Shown: positions 32,921 through 42,012, counted from the stretch's first letter. The stretch is DNA of 64,000 nt from Bradyrhizobium erythrophlei (GCF_900129505.1 NZ_LT670818.1:4063001-4127000); one strand, 5' to 3'. The notes: generated from the sequence alone by a model not told the origin. Made by a program: numbers and translations.

Positions 32921-34010
32921 TGCCGCGCCTTCATTGCCGACGGAAGAACTGTCCTCGATTCGAAGAACCCGATGCCGGTGGAAGGGCAACGGGTTCATCG
33001 TAACCCTTGTCCAATTTGACAAGGCGGAAGACTGAAATCCGTTCCCTACATCATGCGTCGTTATTCAGTGTGGGGAGCATAGTCGGGCGTGCATCGTGTT
33101 GCGCGGAAGCGCTCTACCGGTTCGACTTCCTTTGCTGGCGGCAATGGAATTACCCGTCTTGCACATCGCCATGGGCCGCGGGTTCTCATCCAACGTGCTG
33201 CTGATCCGCATGACGCCGCTATCCCACCGACGTTTCTCGGGTGCCTGGGTAGTTAATCAACACGCAGTTCATGAAGCGCGCAGCAAAGTTGCAACGGTCG
33301 TACCAAATTTTTCCGTTGCCACAAACCGACCTTCGTTTCCCGTGTCGTCGGAACCGCGACGGACGCAGAGAAGGCACATCCGAAGCATTATCGTCGCCTG
33401 CCAAGAAGATAGCCCTAACGCGCCCCGTTCCTAAGAATAAGAGGGCAGCCGAAGGCCCGCCCTCTTTGACTCATCAGAGTAGACAATCTCGTGAGTCTGG
33501 GGAGGGGGATAATCCCGGGCACCACATTGCGGCCCGGTACGCTGGGTTCAGAATCTTTCGCCTAGTGCAATTAGCAGGGCTGCCCGCTCCGTGCTGGCGG
33601 TTCCTACCCTCATCTGCTTCCATTGCAGGAAACATGTAGGCCACCTCCGCTACGAAAATGTTTTTCGGTGCCTTCGCGCGGCGACCCTACCTCGCTGGCA
33701 AGCCAGCCCCGGCGTCAGTATTCACGATGAGGCTGCTACCTTGGTCGATATGTCTCTGCGACGCGCTGCGGGTAGCGGGTGGGCGAACACCGAAGGCGGT
33801 GACCGCCCATAGCTTGATCGAAAGCGAGACACGATTACGCAGTAAGAAAGTTTTCTAGAAATGCGCCTGTGGCCCGCATTGTCGTGTGTCTATTAACCGA
33901 CCCTAGGCAGATTTCTTCCGCTTTCCGGCAGGGCACAGAGCCGCCTCGCTCGCCGAAGGCCACAGTTGAGGCTTTTGCAAACCCAAGAATCGCTCCGGGA
34001 GCGTTCGTTG
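32921..34010. other. Gap of about 1.1 kb without a supported gene
   Basis: Several frames are open but none shows a family pattern or ribosome site. The stretch carries a hairpin (33439-33466) and, at its end, the EcfG-like promoter for the DUF3618 cluster. Confidence 0.4.
33439..33466 (+). terminator. Orphan hairpin
   Basis: AAGAGGGC (33439-33446) pairs with GCCCTCTT (33459-33466), followed by TGACTC. Flanking runs of A on one side and T on the other fit a weak terminator. No gene is assigned to it. Confidence 0.45.
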
Positions 34011-34035
34011 GGAACTAATGCCATCAGTAGGGGTT
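34011..34035 (+). promoter_or_regulatory. EcfG-like promoter of the DUF3618 cluster
   Basis: GGAAC (34011-34015), 16 bases, GGTT (34032-34035), 36 bases before ATG 34072. Confidence 0.6.
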
Positions 34036-34071
34036 CAGGCGTCAAATAAGTTGGTGACAGAGGATTGCGTC

Positions 34072-35256
34072 ATGCCACAGACCGACACCCGTTCGTTGCA
34101 GCAGATCAAACGCGAAACAGAGCAAACGCGGGCCGGCCTGACCGATACCGTCGAGCAGCTCCGTACCAACGTGGCGGAGACAGCGAGCGACATCCGCCAG
34201 CGCATCAAGCCCGACGCCATCAAGGCGGAGGTGTCGGAGTACATCAAAAGCAGGGGAGAGCGGCTGCTAAACGACGTCACTGCCGCCGCCCGCAGGAATC
34301 CGATGCAGGCCGTGGCGGTCGGAGCAAGCGTCGCGTATCCACTGCTGCGGCTGGCGCGAACCATACCGTTCCCGGTGCTGATGGTGGGCGCGGGCCTGTT
34401 TCTCGCTGGATCCAAAACCGGGCATTCCGCCACGCGAAAGGCCGGTGAAATGGCGTCCGATATTTCGGATGAGGTCGGCCGTCGGGCCCGCGAATTCGGA
34501 GATCAGGTTGGAGAATCGGTATCCGCTGCGAAGGCGTACGCGTCCGACCAGCTTGATCGCGTAAGCGCCGCCGCATCCGGCGGAACCGATCAGGTGAGCC
34601 GGGCGGCCGATGCGGCGGGGGCTACGCTCGCCTCGAATTCACAGAAGCTTCAAGAGAAGGCGGCGGAGTCCGGAACCTCAGTGCCCAATCGCGCGACCGA
34701 TCTTAGGGACGCTGGCATCCGTACAGCCAGTTCGGCCGCCGCGACTGTCCAAGCCTTCGCGTCCGGCGCAACATCTGTCGGTCAGAGGGCGATCGGCACC
34801 ACCACAGATGCCGGGCTGGATGCTGCCAGGGCGGTCCGTGACAAGGCATCCGATCTCACCGAACGCGCGGGAAAGACTTTCTTCGGAACGATCGAACAAA
34901 ATCCACTGTTGGTGGCGGGCGTCGGCGTACTGGTCGGCGGTCTGATCGCGGGCGCGCTGCCCCGCTCCGACGTCGAGGATGGCCTCGTTGGCGACGCCAG
35001 CACCGAAATAAAGAGACGTGCTCAGGACGCCGCATCGCAAGGTTTCGAGACCGCTAAGAACGCCGTCGGTGAAGTCGTCGACGAAACGACCCGGCAGGCT
35101 CAAGAGGAAGACCTTACGCCCGACGGCATAGGAAAGGCCGCACAGGACATCGGACAGCGGGTGCGGCGCGTTGCGGAGACTGCGGTGACGACCGCTTTCG
35201 AACCGACACATGACGATCATCAACCAAGCGCTCTAGGAGGGACCAACCATGGCTGA
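34072..35256 (+). CDS. DUF3618 protein with ElaB/YqjD-like membrane anchors
   Basis: A 394-residue protein. Residues 1-45 hold the DUF3618 unit (SLQQIKRETEQTRAGLTDTV, EQLRTNVAETASDIRQRI). At about 75-115 a motif ARRNPMQAVAVGASVAYPLL starts a first hydrophobic segment, with a second (FPVLMVGAGLFLAG). A long Ala/Ser-rich amphipathic region (130-280) follows, then IEQNPLLVAGVGVLVGGLIA and a helical tail. ATG 34072 has AGAGGA upstream. It overlaps the next start by 8 bases. The layout suggests membrane-surface helices; role unknown, stress induction likely. Confidence 0.82.
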   Translation: MPQTDTRSLQQIKRETEQTRAGLTDTVEQLRTNVAETASDIRQRIKPDAIKAEVSEYIKSRGERLLNDVTAAARRNPMQAVAVGASVAYPLLRLARTIPFPVLMVGAGLFLAGSKTGHSATRKAGEMASDISDEVGRRAREFGDQVGESVSAAKAYASDQLDRVSAAASGGTDQVSRAADAAGATLASNSQKLQEKAAESGTSVPNRATDLRDAGIRTASSAAATVQAFASGATSVGQRAIGTTTDAGLDAARAVRDKASDLTERAGKTFFGTIEQNPLLVAGVGVLVGGLIAGALPRSDVEDGLVGDASTEIKRRAQDAASQGFETAKNAVGEVVDETTRQAQEEDLTPDGIGKAAQDIGQRVRRVAETAVTTAFEPTHDDHQPSALGGTNHG

Positions 35257-35878
35257 CCAAATATTTAGGAGCATGGATCAACCGGGATCTGGCACCGCAC
35301 CTCATGGCTTCGAAAAAGCCGCCACCGCGGCAAAGACCGTGACCGACCAGGCAGTTTCCGCCGGGCGCGACTTGAAGGACAAGGCGATCGATATGGCCGG
35401 GTCTTCCTCGGAAGCGATCAAGGGCCACGCATCGGACTTCGTAGATGCCGCAAAGGATGTCGCATCGCATGCAACGGACAAGCTCAAGCAGACCGTCGAC
35501 GGTCAGAAGAGCGCCGGCGCGGAATACGTCGGCAGCCTGGCTGATACGATCCGTCGCGCCGCCCGGGAATTTGACAGTGACCTTCCGATTGCCGGAACCT
35601 ACATCCGGCAGGCAGCCTCTCAGGTCGAAGGCGTCGCCGAGACGATCAGGACGGGAAACTTCAATGATCTGGTGAAGGGTGCACAATCGTTTGCGCGCCG
35701 GCAGCCAACCGCGTTCCTCGGAATGGCGGTGCTCGCCGGGTTTGGTGTCGTGCGATTTCTGAAGAGTTCCGCGAATGACACGGAAGGCTCGGGCTCCCGT
35801 CAGGACAGATTTGCGGGGAGCGTCCCGAACCAGTCACATGCAGATAACAAAGGTTATCGCGATGAATTCACCAAATAA
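35249..35878 (+). CDS. Amphipathic-helix protein with C-terminal membrane anchor
   Basis: A 209-residue protein: Ala-rich helical repeats (AAKTVTDQAVSAGRDLKDKA, DAAKDVASHATDKLKQTVDG) like apolipoprotein/LEA-type helices, a conserved-looking FDSDLPIAGTYIRQAASQVE segment, and an anchor starting ARRQPTAFLGMAVLAGFGVV. GGAGG lies 9 bases before ATG 35249, inside the 3' end of the DUF3618 gene. The segment DLPIAGTYIRxAA occurs in rhizobial nutrient-deprivation-type proteins as I recall. Overlaps the next gene by 17 bases. Confidence 0.75.
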   Translation: MADQIFRSMDQPGSGTAPHGFEKAATAAKTVTDQAVSAGRDLKDKAIDMAGSSSEAIKGHASDFVDAAKDVASHATDKLKQTVDGQKSAGAEYVGSLADTIRRAAREFDSDLPIAGTYIRQAASQVEGVAETIRTGNFNDLVKGAQSFARRQPTAFLGMAVLAGFGVVRFLKSSANDTEGSGSRQDRFAGSVPNQSHADNKGYRDEFTK

Positions 35879-36254
35879 CCGATCGATACCGGAGCTTTTC
35901 AGCGATGCGGTCGGACAGCTTGCCAAGCTCGTCGGCAATGAGTTTGAACTGGCACGCGCCGAGCTCTCGGAAAAGGCAAGCCAGGTCGGCCGGGCCGCCG
36001 CCATGATCGGCGCGGGCGCAGTCGTCCTGATGCCGGCATTGGTGCTATTGTTATTCGCGGTTTCGGCGGGGTTGATACGGGGCGGGTTTTCTGAGCCCGT
36101 CGCCTACCTAGTGACAGGAGCGGGCGCGGCGCTGGTTTCGGCAGCGTTGATAGCAGCTGGATTGAGCCGCCTTTCCGGTGATGCCCTCAAACCCTCGGTG
36201 GCGCTCGATCAGGTGCAACGCGACAAGACCGCGGCTAAGGAGATGGTGCGATGA
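35862..36254 (+). CDS. Phage holin-like membrane protein (DUF1469)
   Basis: A 130-residue protein. The start MNSPNNRSIPELFSDAVGQL is followed by the DUF1469 signature LAKLVGNEFELARAELSEKA and two membrane segments (AAMIGAGAVVLMPALVLLLF and VAYLVTGAGAALVSAALIAA). Despite the holin name it is a chromosomal stress-type gene here. ATG 35862 lies within the previous gene's end, and its stop overlaps the next ATG in an ATGA. Confidence 0.85.
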   Translation: MNSPNNRSIPELFSDAVGQLAKLVGNEFELARAELSEKASQVGRAAAMIGAGAVVLMPALVLLLFAVSAGLIRGGFSEPVAYLVTGAGAALVSAALIAAGLSRLSGDALKPSVALDQVQRDKTAAKEMVR

Positions 36255-36994
36255 GTGATGTTTCGGAGAAAGGATCGGACTTCATCCGTAATCTCGGTGA
36301 TGCCGCGCGCCAAAATCCGCTGTCGGCGGCACTGATCGGCATGGGCGTTTTGTGGCTTTTCACTGGTGGCCGAACCGTGGAAAGTGCAGGGGAGTTTGTC
36401 CGCAGCCGAGTCGATCGTATTCCGAACGCGGGCAATGGCGGATTCGAGGCCGCCGGTTCCACCCTGAAGTCGGCCGCCGGTTCGATTGGCGGCGGAATCG
36501 GTTCAGCGACCGAAACTTTGCAGGAGGGCGCTGCGGCCGCACTCGATAACGCACGCCGCTTCGGAACGAAGCAAGCCAACGCCGTTTCCGACTATGCCGG
36601 ATCCATTCCCGGAGCAGGTGTGGAGATGTTCGAAACGGCCCGATCCAATCTGACGGAGCTATTCAAGGCGCAGCCATTGGCGTTGGGCGCTGTCGGGCTC
36701 GCGATAGGCGCGGGGATTGCAGCCGCGTTGCCGCCGAGCGAGGTGGAAGCCGCTTATCTTGGCGAAACCAGCGACACCGTAAAATCGAAAGCCGCCGAGT
36801 TCGCTGCCGAACAAACCGACCGGGCAACCAAAGTTGCAGAAGGAGTGATGGGAGCGGTCGCTGAGGAAGCTCGCAAACAGGGCCTCACCATCGAAGGCGC
36901 AAAATCAGCCGCTGCCGAAATCTCGGCAAAAGTCGGCCGCGTCGGCGACGCGGCGGGCAAGAGCATTTCCGACCGGGTGACCTCGACCAAATGA
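36251..36994 (+). CDS. Amphipathic-helix membrane protein, paralogous to the DUF3618 gene's C-terminus
   Basis: A 247-residue protein. An ARQNPLSAALIGMGVLWLFT segment lies near residue 20, a Gly/Ala-rich middle follows, then FKAQPLALGAVGLAIGAGIA at about 140 and a helical tail. From that second anchor on it aligns residue by residue with the C-terminus of the 34072 product (both have LPxSxVE, a G-x-x-S, then LTxxGxxxAAxxI). It starts in an ATGA overlap, so expression is tied to the three genes before. Confidence 0.75.
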   Translation: MSDVSEKGSDFIRNLGDAARQNPLSAALIGMGVLWLFTGGRTVESAGEFVRSRVDRIPNAGNGGFEAAGSTLKSAAGSIGGGIGSATETLQEGAAAALDNARRFGTKQANAVSDYAGSIPGAGVEMFETARSNLTELFKAQPLALGAVGLAIGAGIAAALPPSEVEAAYLGETSDTVKSKAAEFAAEQTDRATKVAEGVMGAVAEEARKQGLTIEGAKSAAAEISAKVGRVGDAAGKSISDRVTSTK

Positions 36995-37203
36995 TTATAC
37001 GCGACAGGAAAGTTTGATTTGCTTTGGCACCACGAATACGGCGGGCACGTTCTTCGAAGCTGCCTGAGGAATCGGCCGAGTGATGTTTTGATAGTTCCAG
37101 TATTACGTTTTGAACAGCATTTTCGGCGAAAGAGTCGGTGCGCTCTAGGAACATTTAGGAGCACTACGGATTGAAGAAACAATCGAAAACTTAGGAGGAC
37201 ACC

Positions 37204-37440
37204 ATGGCTATTGAAGATCGAGAGACGGGAAATCTCATTGGCAGTGACAAGGTGGAGGGCACTGCGGTTTATGGAGCGGACAACCAGAAGATCGGCTCCA
37301 TCCAGCGGGTCATGATCGACAAAACGAGTGGTAAAGTCTCCTATGCTGTATTGAGCTTTGGCGGCTTTCTGGGCATCGGCGATGACTATTATCCCTTGCC
37401 CTGGCAGTCGTTGAAGTACGATACCAACCTTGGTGGCTAG
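37204..37440 (+). CDS. PRC-barrel domain protein, C-terminally truncated
   Basis: A 78-residue PRC-barrel: LIGSDKVEGTAVYGADNQKI, GSIQRVMIDKTSGKVSYAVL and SFGGFLGIGDDYYPLPWQSL. AGGAGG lies before ATG 37204. Relatives continue after KYDTNLGGY with about 35 more residues; here the frame stops right after LGG at 37438-37440, exactly where WD40-type sequence begins in another frame. The barrel core is complete so a short product could still fold. A weak EcfG-like site (GGAAC-N16-GATT) lies at 37148-37172. Confidence 0.78.
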   Translation: MAIEDRETGNLIGSDKVEGTAVYGADNQKIGSIQRVMIDKTSGKVSYAVLSFGGFLGIGDDYYPLPWQSLKYDTNLGG

Positions 37441-38005
37441 GCTCAGCCTCTGGGCTCCGCTCCTTCCAAGTAGCGCTGAGACCTGTTTCTGGATCGTGGG
37501 GTCGTGGAAAGTGTGGCACCGGCTAAAAGGCAGTGCATTTCATCTTGCCTTTTCTCCAGACGGCAAAAGTCTAGTAGACTCTGTGCGGGGACTTAGGTTT
37601 TGGAAGTTGGACGGCTTCGAGCCGCGTCAACAATTCCAGATTCCAGATCACGACGTTGGCGGCGTATGCAGTTTGATCTACTCGCCGAACGGTCGAATGG
37701 TTGCATCAGGCTGCTATGATCGAATTATCCGCCTTTGGGATGCCGAATCTGGAAGCCTCATTCGTGAACTAGTGGACGACGAGGTTCAATCGCGATCCGA
37801 CTCTGGCGTTGTTCATTTAGATAGCGGCCGCTCTATTGATACCGATATGTACGCCGTGCGAACACTAGCCTTCTCGCCCGACGGGAGCATTCTAGCGACC
37901 GGACGTAATGACGGAATCATCCGTCTTTGGAACACTGATCCACGTTTTGATCGTGCGCGCGCGAGGATTAAAGCTCTGTCGGATGACGCTTACAAAGCTT
38001 CGTGA
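37430..38005 (+). pseudogene. WD40-repeat protein fragment
   Basis: The frame has no usable start (TTG only, no ribosome site) but carries three WD40-type blades: AFHLAFSPDGKSLVDSVRG, SLIYSPNGRMVASGCYDRII with RLWDAESGSL, and TLAFSPDGSILATGRNDGII with RLWNTDP. WD40 proteins usually have at least six or seven blades, so this is a C-terminal fragment. Base use is more A/T-rich than the neighbours, which suggests acquired DNA. It begins where the PRC-barrel gene is cut. Confidence 0.72.
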
Positions 38006-38387
38006 CGCGCGGAGTGTAGGGAACGCGTCGCGCTTCTTAGCAAAGTGCCGACGATGGCCGAGTGGATTGAAGGTTAGCAAGCCGTTGTAGTACTCGCGAA
38101 GCAGTCGAGCTGATTTGGGCATGTTTTATCGGCGTTTCTGCAGTTGCCCTTCGTCTCCCCCTAGCGAGCGCCAAAAGATTGTTCCGACCCACAAATAGCG
38201 TTGGCGCTGGGATACTCGGGTGGTATCAAGCCAAGCGGCAGACGTTCAAGTTATTCAATAAAAATGCGGGTTTCTGTTAGCCGGCAGGTCCTCTCTTCGG
38301 GCGCACCAGCGCCGAAGAGATTTACGTGGAGCGCGAGCCGGACGCCTACGACGTCTCAGGGTTTTGCAGCCGCAAGCACTTGATTGA
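38006..38387. other. Intergenic with a possible 3' gene remnant
   Basis: Between the WD40 fragment and the convergent iclR-type gene. On the plus strand a 36-codon piece after TAG at 38278 reads GPLFGRTSAEEIYVEREPDA, then YDVSGFCSRKHLID and TAG at 38389. It is protein-like and may be a gene end, but I do not recognise the family. Confidence 0.35.
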
Positions 38388-39245
38388 TTAGATCCGCGAT
38401 GCTGTTGCAGCCTGCTTCGCGAGAGCCTTGGTGATCTGCTGCGCCGCTTTGGTAATGATTGGGACGAACTCACGCTTCGCCTGAGTGATCGTCCAGCGTG
38501 CAGTTGGAACAGCGATGTTGACCGCTCCAAGCACCCGGCCGTCATGACCGAATACCGGCGCCGCAATCGACAAGTCGCCAACGAAGGCTTCCTGATTATT
38601 GATGCAAAGGCCTCGCTTACGCACGTCGGCGAGAATCCTCAAAAGGGCTGCCATTCCGGTTACGGTATGAGGCGTCTTCTTCTCGCGGAGCGACTTCTCT
38701 AAAATCGCCTTAGCCTCGTCCTCTTCGAGATTTGCAAGAATCGCCCGTCCCGGCGCGGTGCAATAGGCCGGCAGACGGGAGCCGACGGCAAGATTGACGC
38801 AGACAACGTGACGGCTGGGGAAACGCAGAACGTACACGACGTCTTCCCGATCCAGAACCGTGAGGTTGACCATTTCACCCGACTCACGGTTTGCGGCGTC
38901 GAGGAACGGCCTTGCCTGATCACGAATGAAATCAGCGCTGAGATATGCGCGCCCGAACTCGAGCATCTTGGGGGCAAGGCTGTATGATTTGGTGGTCGCA
39001 TCTTGATTGACATATCCAAGTGCCCGCAACGTAAAGAGGAAGCGCTGTGTCGCGCTTCTGCCAAATCCGGTCAGCGGCGCAAGCCCCGATAGTCCGACCG
39101 GACGCCCGGCCCGGTTGAGAGCCTCGAGAACGCGAAAGGCCTTCTCAACCGAAGCAACGTACAGGCCGCTATCGGCGTTGTCGCTGCCGCAAGGGGCTGC
39201 GCTGCGTGACTCGGCCCTGGGGCGGCCCGGGCGGGATCGGATCAT
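38388..39245 (-). CDS. IclR family transcriptional regulator
   Basis: A 285-residue regulator. The N-terminal HTH is VASVEKAFRVLEALNRAGRP with GLSGLAPLTGFGRSATQRFL; the C-terminal ligand domain has DVVYVLRFPSRHV, PAYCTAPGRAILA, and the hallmark GDLSIAAPVFGHDGRVLGAV. ATG 39245 follows GGAGTTGAT. It is divergent from the FAD oxidase/ABC operon at 39549, which is its probable target; repeated ATYGCAATGCGA sequences lie between them. Confidence 0.92.
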   Translation of the reverse strand: MIRSRPGRPRAESRSAAPCGSDNADSGLYVASVEKAFRVLEALNRAGRPVGLSGLAPLTGFGRSATQRFLFTLRALGYVNQDATTKSYSLAPKMLEFGRAYLSADFIRDQARPFLDAANRESGEMVNLTVLDREDVVYVLRFPSRHVVCVNLAVGSRLPAYCTAPGRAILANLEEDEAKAILEKSLREKKTPHTVTGMAALLRILADVRKRGLCINNQEAFVGDLSIAAPVFGHDGRVLGAVNIAVPTARWTITQAKREFVPIITKAAQQITKALAKQAATASRI

Positions 39246-39363
39246 ATCAACTCCGTGATTATTCCTGGGAGCGCAAGGCCTGGTAGAGGTTCGCCGATTT
39301 TCCTGTTGCACCACGGAACGCTCGCTCATCGTTGACAGAGTGATTGTATAGCGATTTACTAAG

Positions 39364-39406
39364 ATCGCAATGCGATAGTCATTCACGGAGTCCGATTGCA
39401 ATGCGA
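39364..39406. promoter_or_regulatory. Candidate IclR operator: direct repeats ATYGCAATGCGA
   Basis: ATCGCAATGCGA at 39364-39375 (part of the palindrome ATCGCA-A-TGCGAT) and ATTGCAATGCGA at 39395-39406, 31 bases apart (three helical turns). They lie in the divergent gap between iclR-type gene and FAD oxidase gene. Confidence 0.5.
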
Positions 39407-39548
39407 GCGGTAGCCTGGCGGTTTGCGCGGCCGTCTAAGATCGTCCGGAAAGCCAGCGTTTCAATTGAGCGAGCTGGGGTTGGGTAGCTTATCCCTGAAA
39501 AATCCGGCCGGTTGAAGCTCCTCCCGTAAAACAAGAAGCAGATCGAAG

Positions 39549-40874
39549 ATGAACAAGAATGACGTGTTCTGGTGGATGGCGGCGCCATTGGCGAAGTTGC
39601 CTCAGATTCCGGTACGACCCACAGCGGACGTCGTCATCGTCGGAGCCGGATATACGGGCTTGAGTGCGGCCATCCGGCTCGCGCGTGCCGGACGCTACGT
39701 TCTAGTGTTCGACCGGGATCATCCGGGCGAAGGCGCCTCGACGCGCAACGGTGGAATCACGAGCGGCAATCTTCGTCCAGGTTTCGCCGAGCTCAGCCGA
39801 CGCTTCGGTACACAGCGGGCTTCGGCCATCGTCGCCGAATCCAAGGCTGCTCGCGAAGATCTCTATCGCTTTATAGCTGAGGAAAAGATTGCTTGCGATT
39901 TCGCCCTTACAGGACGCTTTGCCGGAGCGTCTGCGCCAGCCGACTACGAGAGGTTGGCGCGTGAAGCGGAGATGTTGAACCGGACACTCGGCATCGAAGC
40001 CCACGCAGTCCCTCTCGCGGACCAGCGGGCAATGCTCGGAACCGACTATTATTTCGGCGGTGCGGTGCGCATGGACATCGGCGGACTGCATCCCGCTAAG
40101 CTGCACCGGGGCATGCTGGACCTTGCAATTGCAGCAGGCGTAATTGTGCATGCGAAAACCGCTGTCCTTGGCATTCGCAGCGACCGTGAGGGGTTCGAGG
40201 TCAAAACTGCCCGCGCCTCAGTCCGCGCACGGGACGTCATTGTCGCCGTGAATGGGTATGTCGACGCATCCGACCGCTGGCTGCGCCGGCGACTCGTTCC
40301 GGTGCGCAGCCGCATCATTGCGACCGAGCCATTGTCGCCGAACCTGATGGTGGAGCTGATGCCGCGGCGGATGATGTGCAGCGAGACGCGCAAGCTTCAC
40401 TATTATTACAGACCCTCGCCGGACGGCGACCGTATTCTGTTCGGTGGCCGCGATGGCACGATCGCCGGAGATCCCGATTGGCCCACCGAGAGCCTTCGCC
40501 GCGCCCTTGTCGACATCTTTCCGGTGCTCGATGAGACTAGGATCACGCATACATGGTTCGGCAATGTCGCGATGAACCGGGACATGGTGCCGCGCATATT
40601 CACAAAATCCGGTCTTCGGTATGCCGCGGGCTACTGCGGTTCCGGTGTCGTTTGGGCGCGCTGGGCCGGCGAGAAGGCCGCCCGGCAAATCCTTGGCGAC
40701 GCATCGGCTGCATCGGCCCTGGATTTTCGTCCTCCCGCGGCTGTCCCGCTGTTTAACGGCAAGCCTTGGTTTATGCCGGCGGTATTCGGTTGGCTCAGCC
40801 TGCAGGATAAGCTCGCTCGCCGGCGATTGCCGGCGACGCGGCAGGCCGGACCGCCGTCAAGGCCGGCTCGGTGA
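39549..40874 (+). CDS. FAD-dependent amine/amino-acid oxidoreductase (DAO family)
   Basis: A 441-residue flavoprotein. The ADP-binding fold is VVIVGAGYTGLSAAIRLARA (about 28-47), then GEGASTRNGGITSGNL, typical of PuuB/gamma-glutamylputrescine-oxidase-like members. Further marks are VNGYVDASDRWLRRRLVPV, HYYYRPSPDGDRILFGGRDG and the C-terminal YCGSGVVWARWAGEKAA. It oxidises a C-N bond, making imine and H2O2 or reduced acceptor. First gene of a run with binding protein, RidA and ABC transporter, so it probably acts on the imported compound. Confidence 0.88.
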   Translation: MNKNDVFWWMAAPLAKLPQIPVRPTADVVIVGAGYTGLSAAIRLARAGRYVLVFDRDHPGEGASTRNGGITSGNLRPGFAELSRRFGTQRASAIVAESKAAREDLYRFIAEEKIACDFALTGRFAGASAPADYERLAREAEMLNRTLGIEAHAVPLADQRAMLGTDYYFGGAVRMDIGGLHPAKLHRGMLDLAIAAGVIVHAKTAVLGIRSDREGFEVKTARASVRARDVIVAVNGYVDASDRWLRRRLVPVRSRIIATEPLSPNLMVELMPRRMMCSETRKLHYYYRPSPDGDRILFGGRDGTIAGDPDWPTESLRRALVDIFPVLDETRITHTWFGNVAMNRDMVPRIFTKSGLRYAAGYCGSGVVWARWAGEKAARQILGDASAASALDFRPPAAVPLFNGKPWFMPAVFGWLSLQDKLARRRLPATRQAGPPSRPAR

Positions 40875-40938
40875 ACTCATATGCCTGACTTCGTGCAAGT
40901 TCGGGCAACGATGTGAAACGATAAATTTAGGGGGATTT

Positions 40939-42012
40939 ATGATCGAGAATCTGAGCAAGCGTCCTTCGCGTCGCCGGGTGATCGCAACGATCGGTGGAGC
41001 GATTCTGGCGACGCCCTATGTGTGGTCAAAGCGTGCCTGGGCCGCTCTGCAACTTCCTGTTCGCACGCCAGGCGGAAGCTTTGACGAAATCAAACGTGAA
41101 CATGTGTATGAGCCATTTCGAAAGGCAACCGGTATCGAGATTATTCCGGTCCCTGCGACGGTCCCCAAGCTTCTGGCTATGCATCGGGCAGGCCAGATGG
41201 AAGTCGACCTGATCGATACTGGAGATGATGCGCTGCTTGAACTCCATCTCGCCGGAGCGCTGATGCCGATCGACTACGGCGCTTTCAGGTTGACGAACCC
41301 CGATGATCTGGATTCTGCGGTGAAGAGAAAGGAGCAGGTCGGAAATTTCGTTTACGCGATGGTCAAGGGATTTCGCGTCGACGTCTTTCCGAAAGGTAAG
41401 GAGCCAAAATCCTGGGAGGAGTTCTGGGATATCAAGGCTTTTCCCGGACCGCGCACCATGTCGGACATGGCGTCGGGTGCACCCAATCTCGAATTCGCAC
41501 TCATCGCCGATGGCGTGGTGCCAGACAAGGTCTATCCCATCGACATCGATCGGGCGTTCAAGTCGATGTCGCGCGTCCGGCCAGCTGTCACGAAATTCTG
41601 GGACACAGGGGCGCTTTCTACGCAGATGTTGATCGACAAGGAGGTCGTCCTCGCTTCGCTCTGGAGCACCCGTCTTGGCGTCGCCATCGACAGGGGCGCG
41701 CCGCTCGGGGCGCAATGGAAAGAGAACATGGTGCTGATCCAGTCCTATGGCATTCCGACCGGCTCTCGAAATGTCCAAGCAGCGCAACAGTTTATAGATT
41801 TCAGTCTGCAGCCCGACATTCAGGCGAACTGGATGCGTGCCTACAAGGCCGTCCCTGTAAACCGCAAGGCCTATGCATCAACCGCCCCCGAACTGATCAA
41901 TCCGCAAACGAACCAGCCTTGGACCCAATCAGGTTTTCCGCAGGACATCGATTGGTGGGCCGCAAACCGCAATCGGGTGAACACCGCCTGGTCCAAATGG
42001 ATCGTTGGTTAG
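40939..42012 (+). CDS. ABC transporter substrate-binding protein (polyamine/opine-like, Tat signal)
   Basis: A 357-residue periplasmic binding protein. The N-terminus KRPSRRRVIATIGGAILATP has a twin-arginine-like motif. The body resembles family 1 (PotD-like) binding proteins: FRKATGIEIIPVPATVPKLL, WEEFWDIKAFPGPRTMSD, YPIDIDRAFKSMSRVRPAVT, FWDTGALSTQMLIDKEVVLA and the DWWAANRNRVNTAWSKW ending. ATG 40939 follows GGGGGA. It resembles the binding protein at 48991. Ligand unknown; amine-type by context. Confidence 0.88.
   Translation: MIENLSKRPSRRRVIATIGGAILATPYVWSKRAWAALQLPVRTPGGSFDEIKREHVYEPFRKATGIEIIPVPATVPKLLAMHRAGQMEVDLIDTGDDALLELHLAGALMPIDYGAFRLTNPDDLDSAVKRKEQVGNFVYAMVKGFRVDVFPKGKEPKSWEEFWDIKAFPGPRTMSDMASGAPNLEFALIADGVVPDKVYPIDIDRAFKSMSRVRPAVTKFWDTGALSTQMLIDKEVVLASLWSTRLGVAIDRGAPLGAQWKENMVLIQSYGIPTGSRNVQAAQQFIDFSLQPDIQANWMRAYKAVPVNRKAYASTAPELINPQTNQPWTQSGFPQDIDWWAANRNRVNTAWSKWIVG

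Noticed and set aside
33096..33434. 112-codon plus-strand frame in the gap before the DUF3618 cluster
   Set aside because: No ribosome site, no family pattern, ends at an orphan hairpin.
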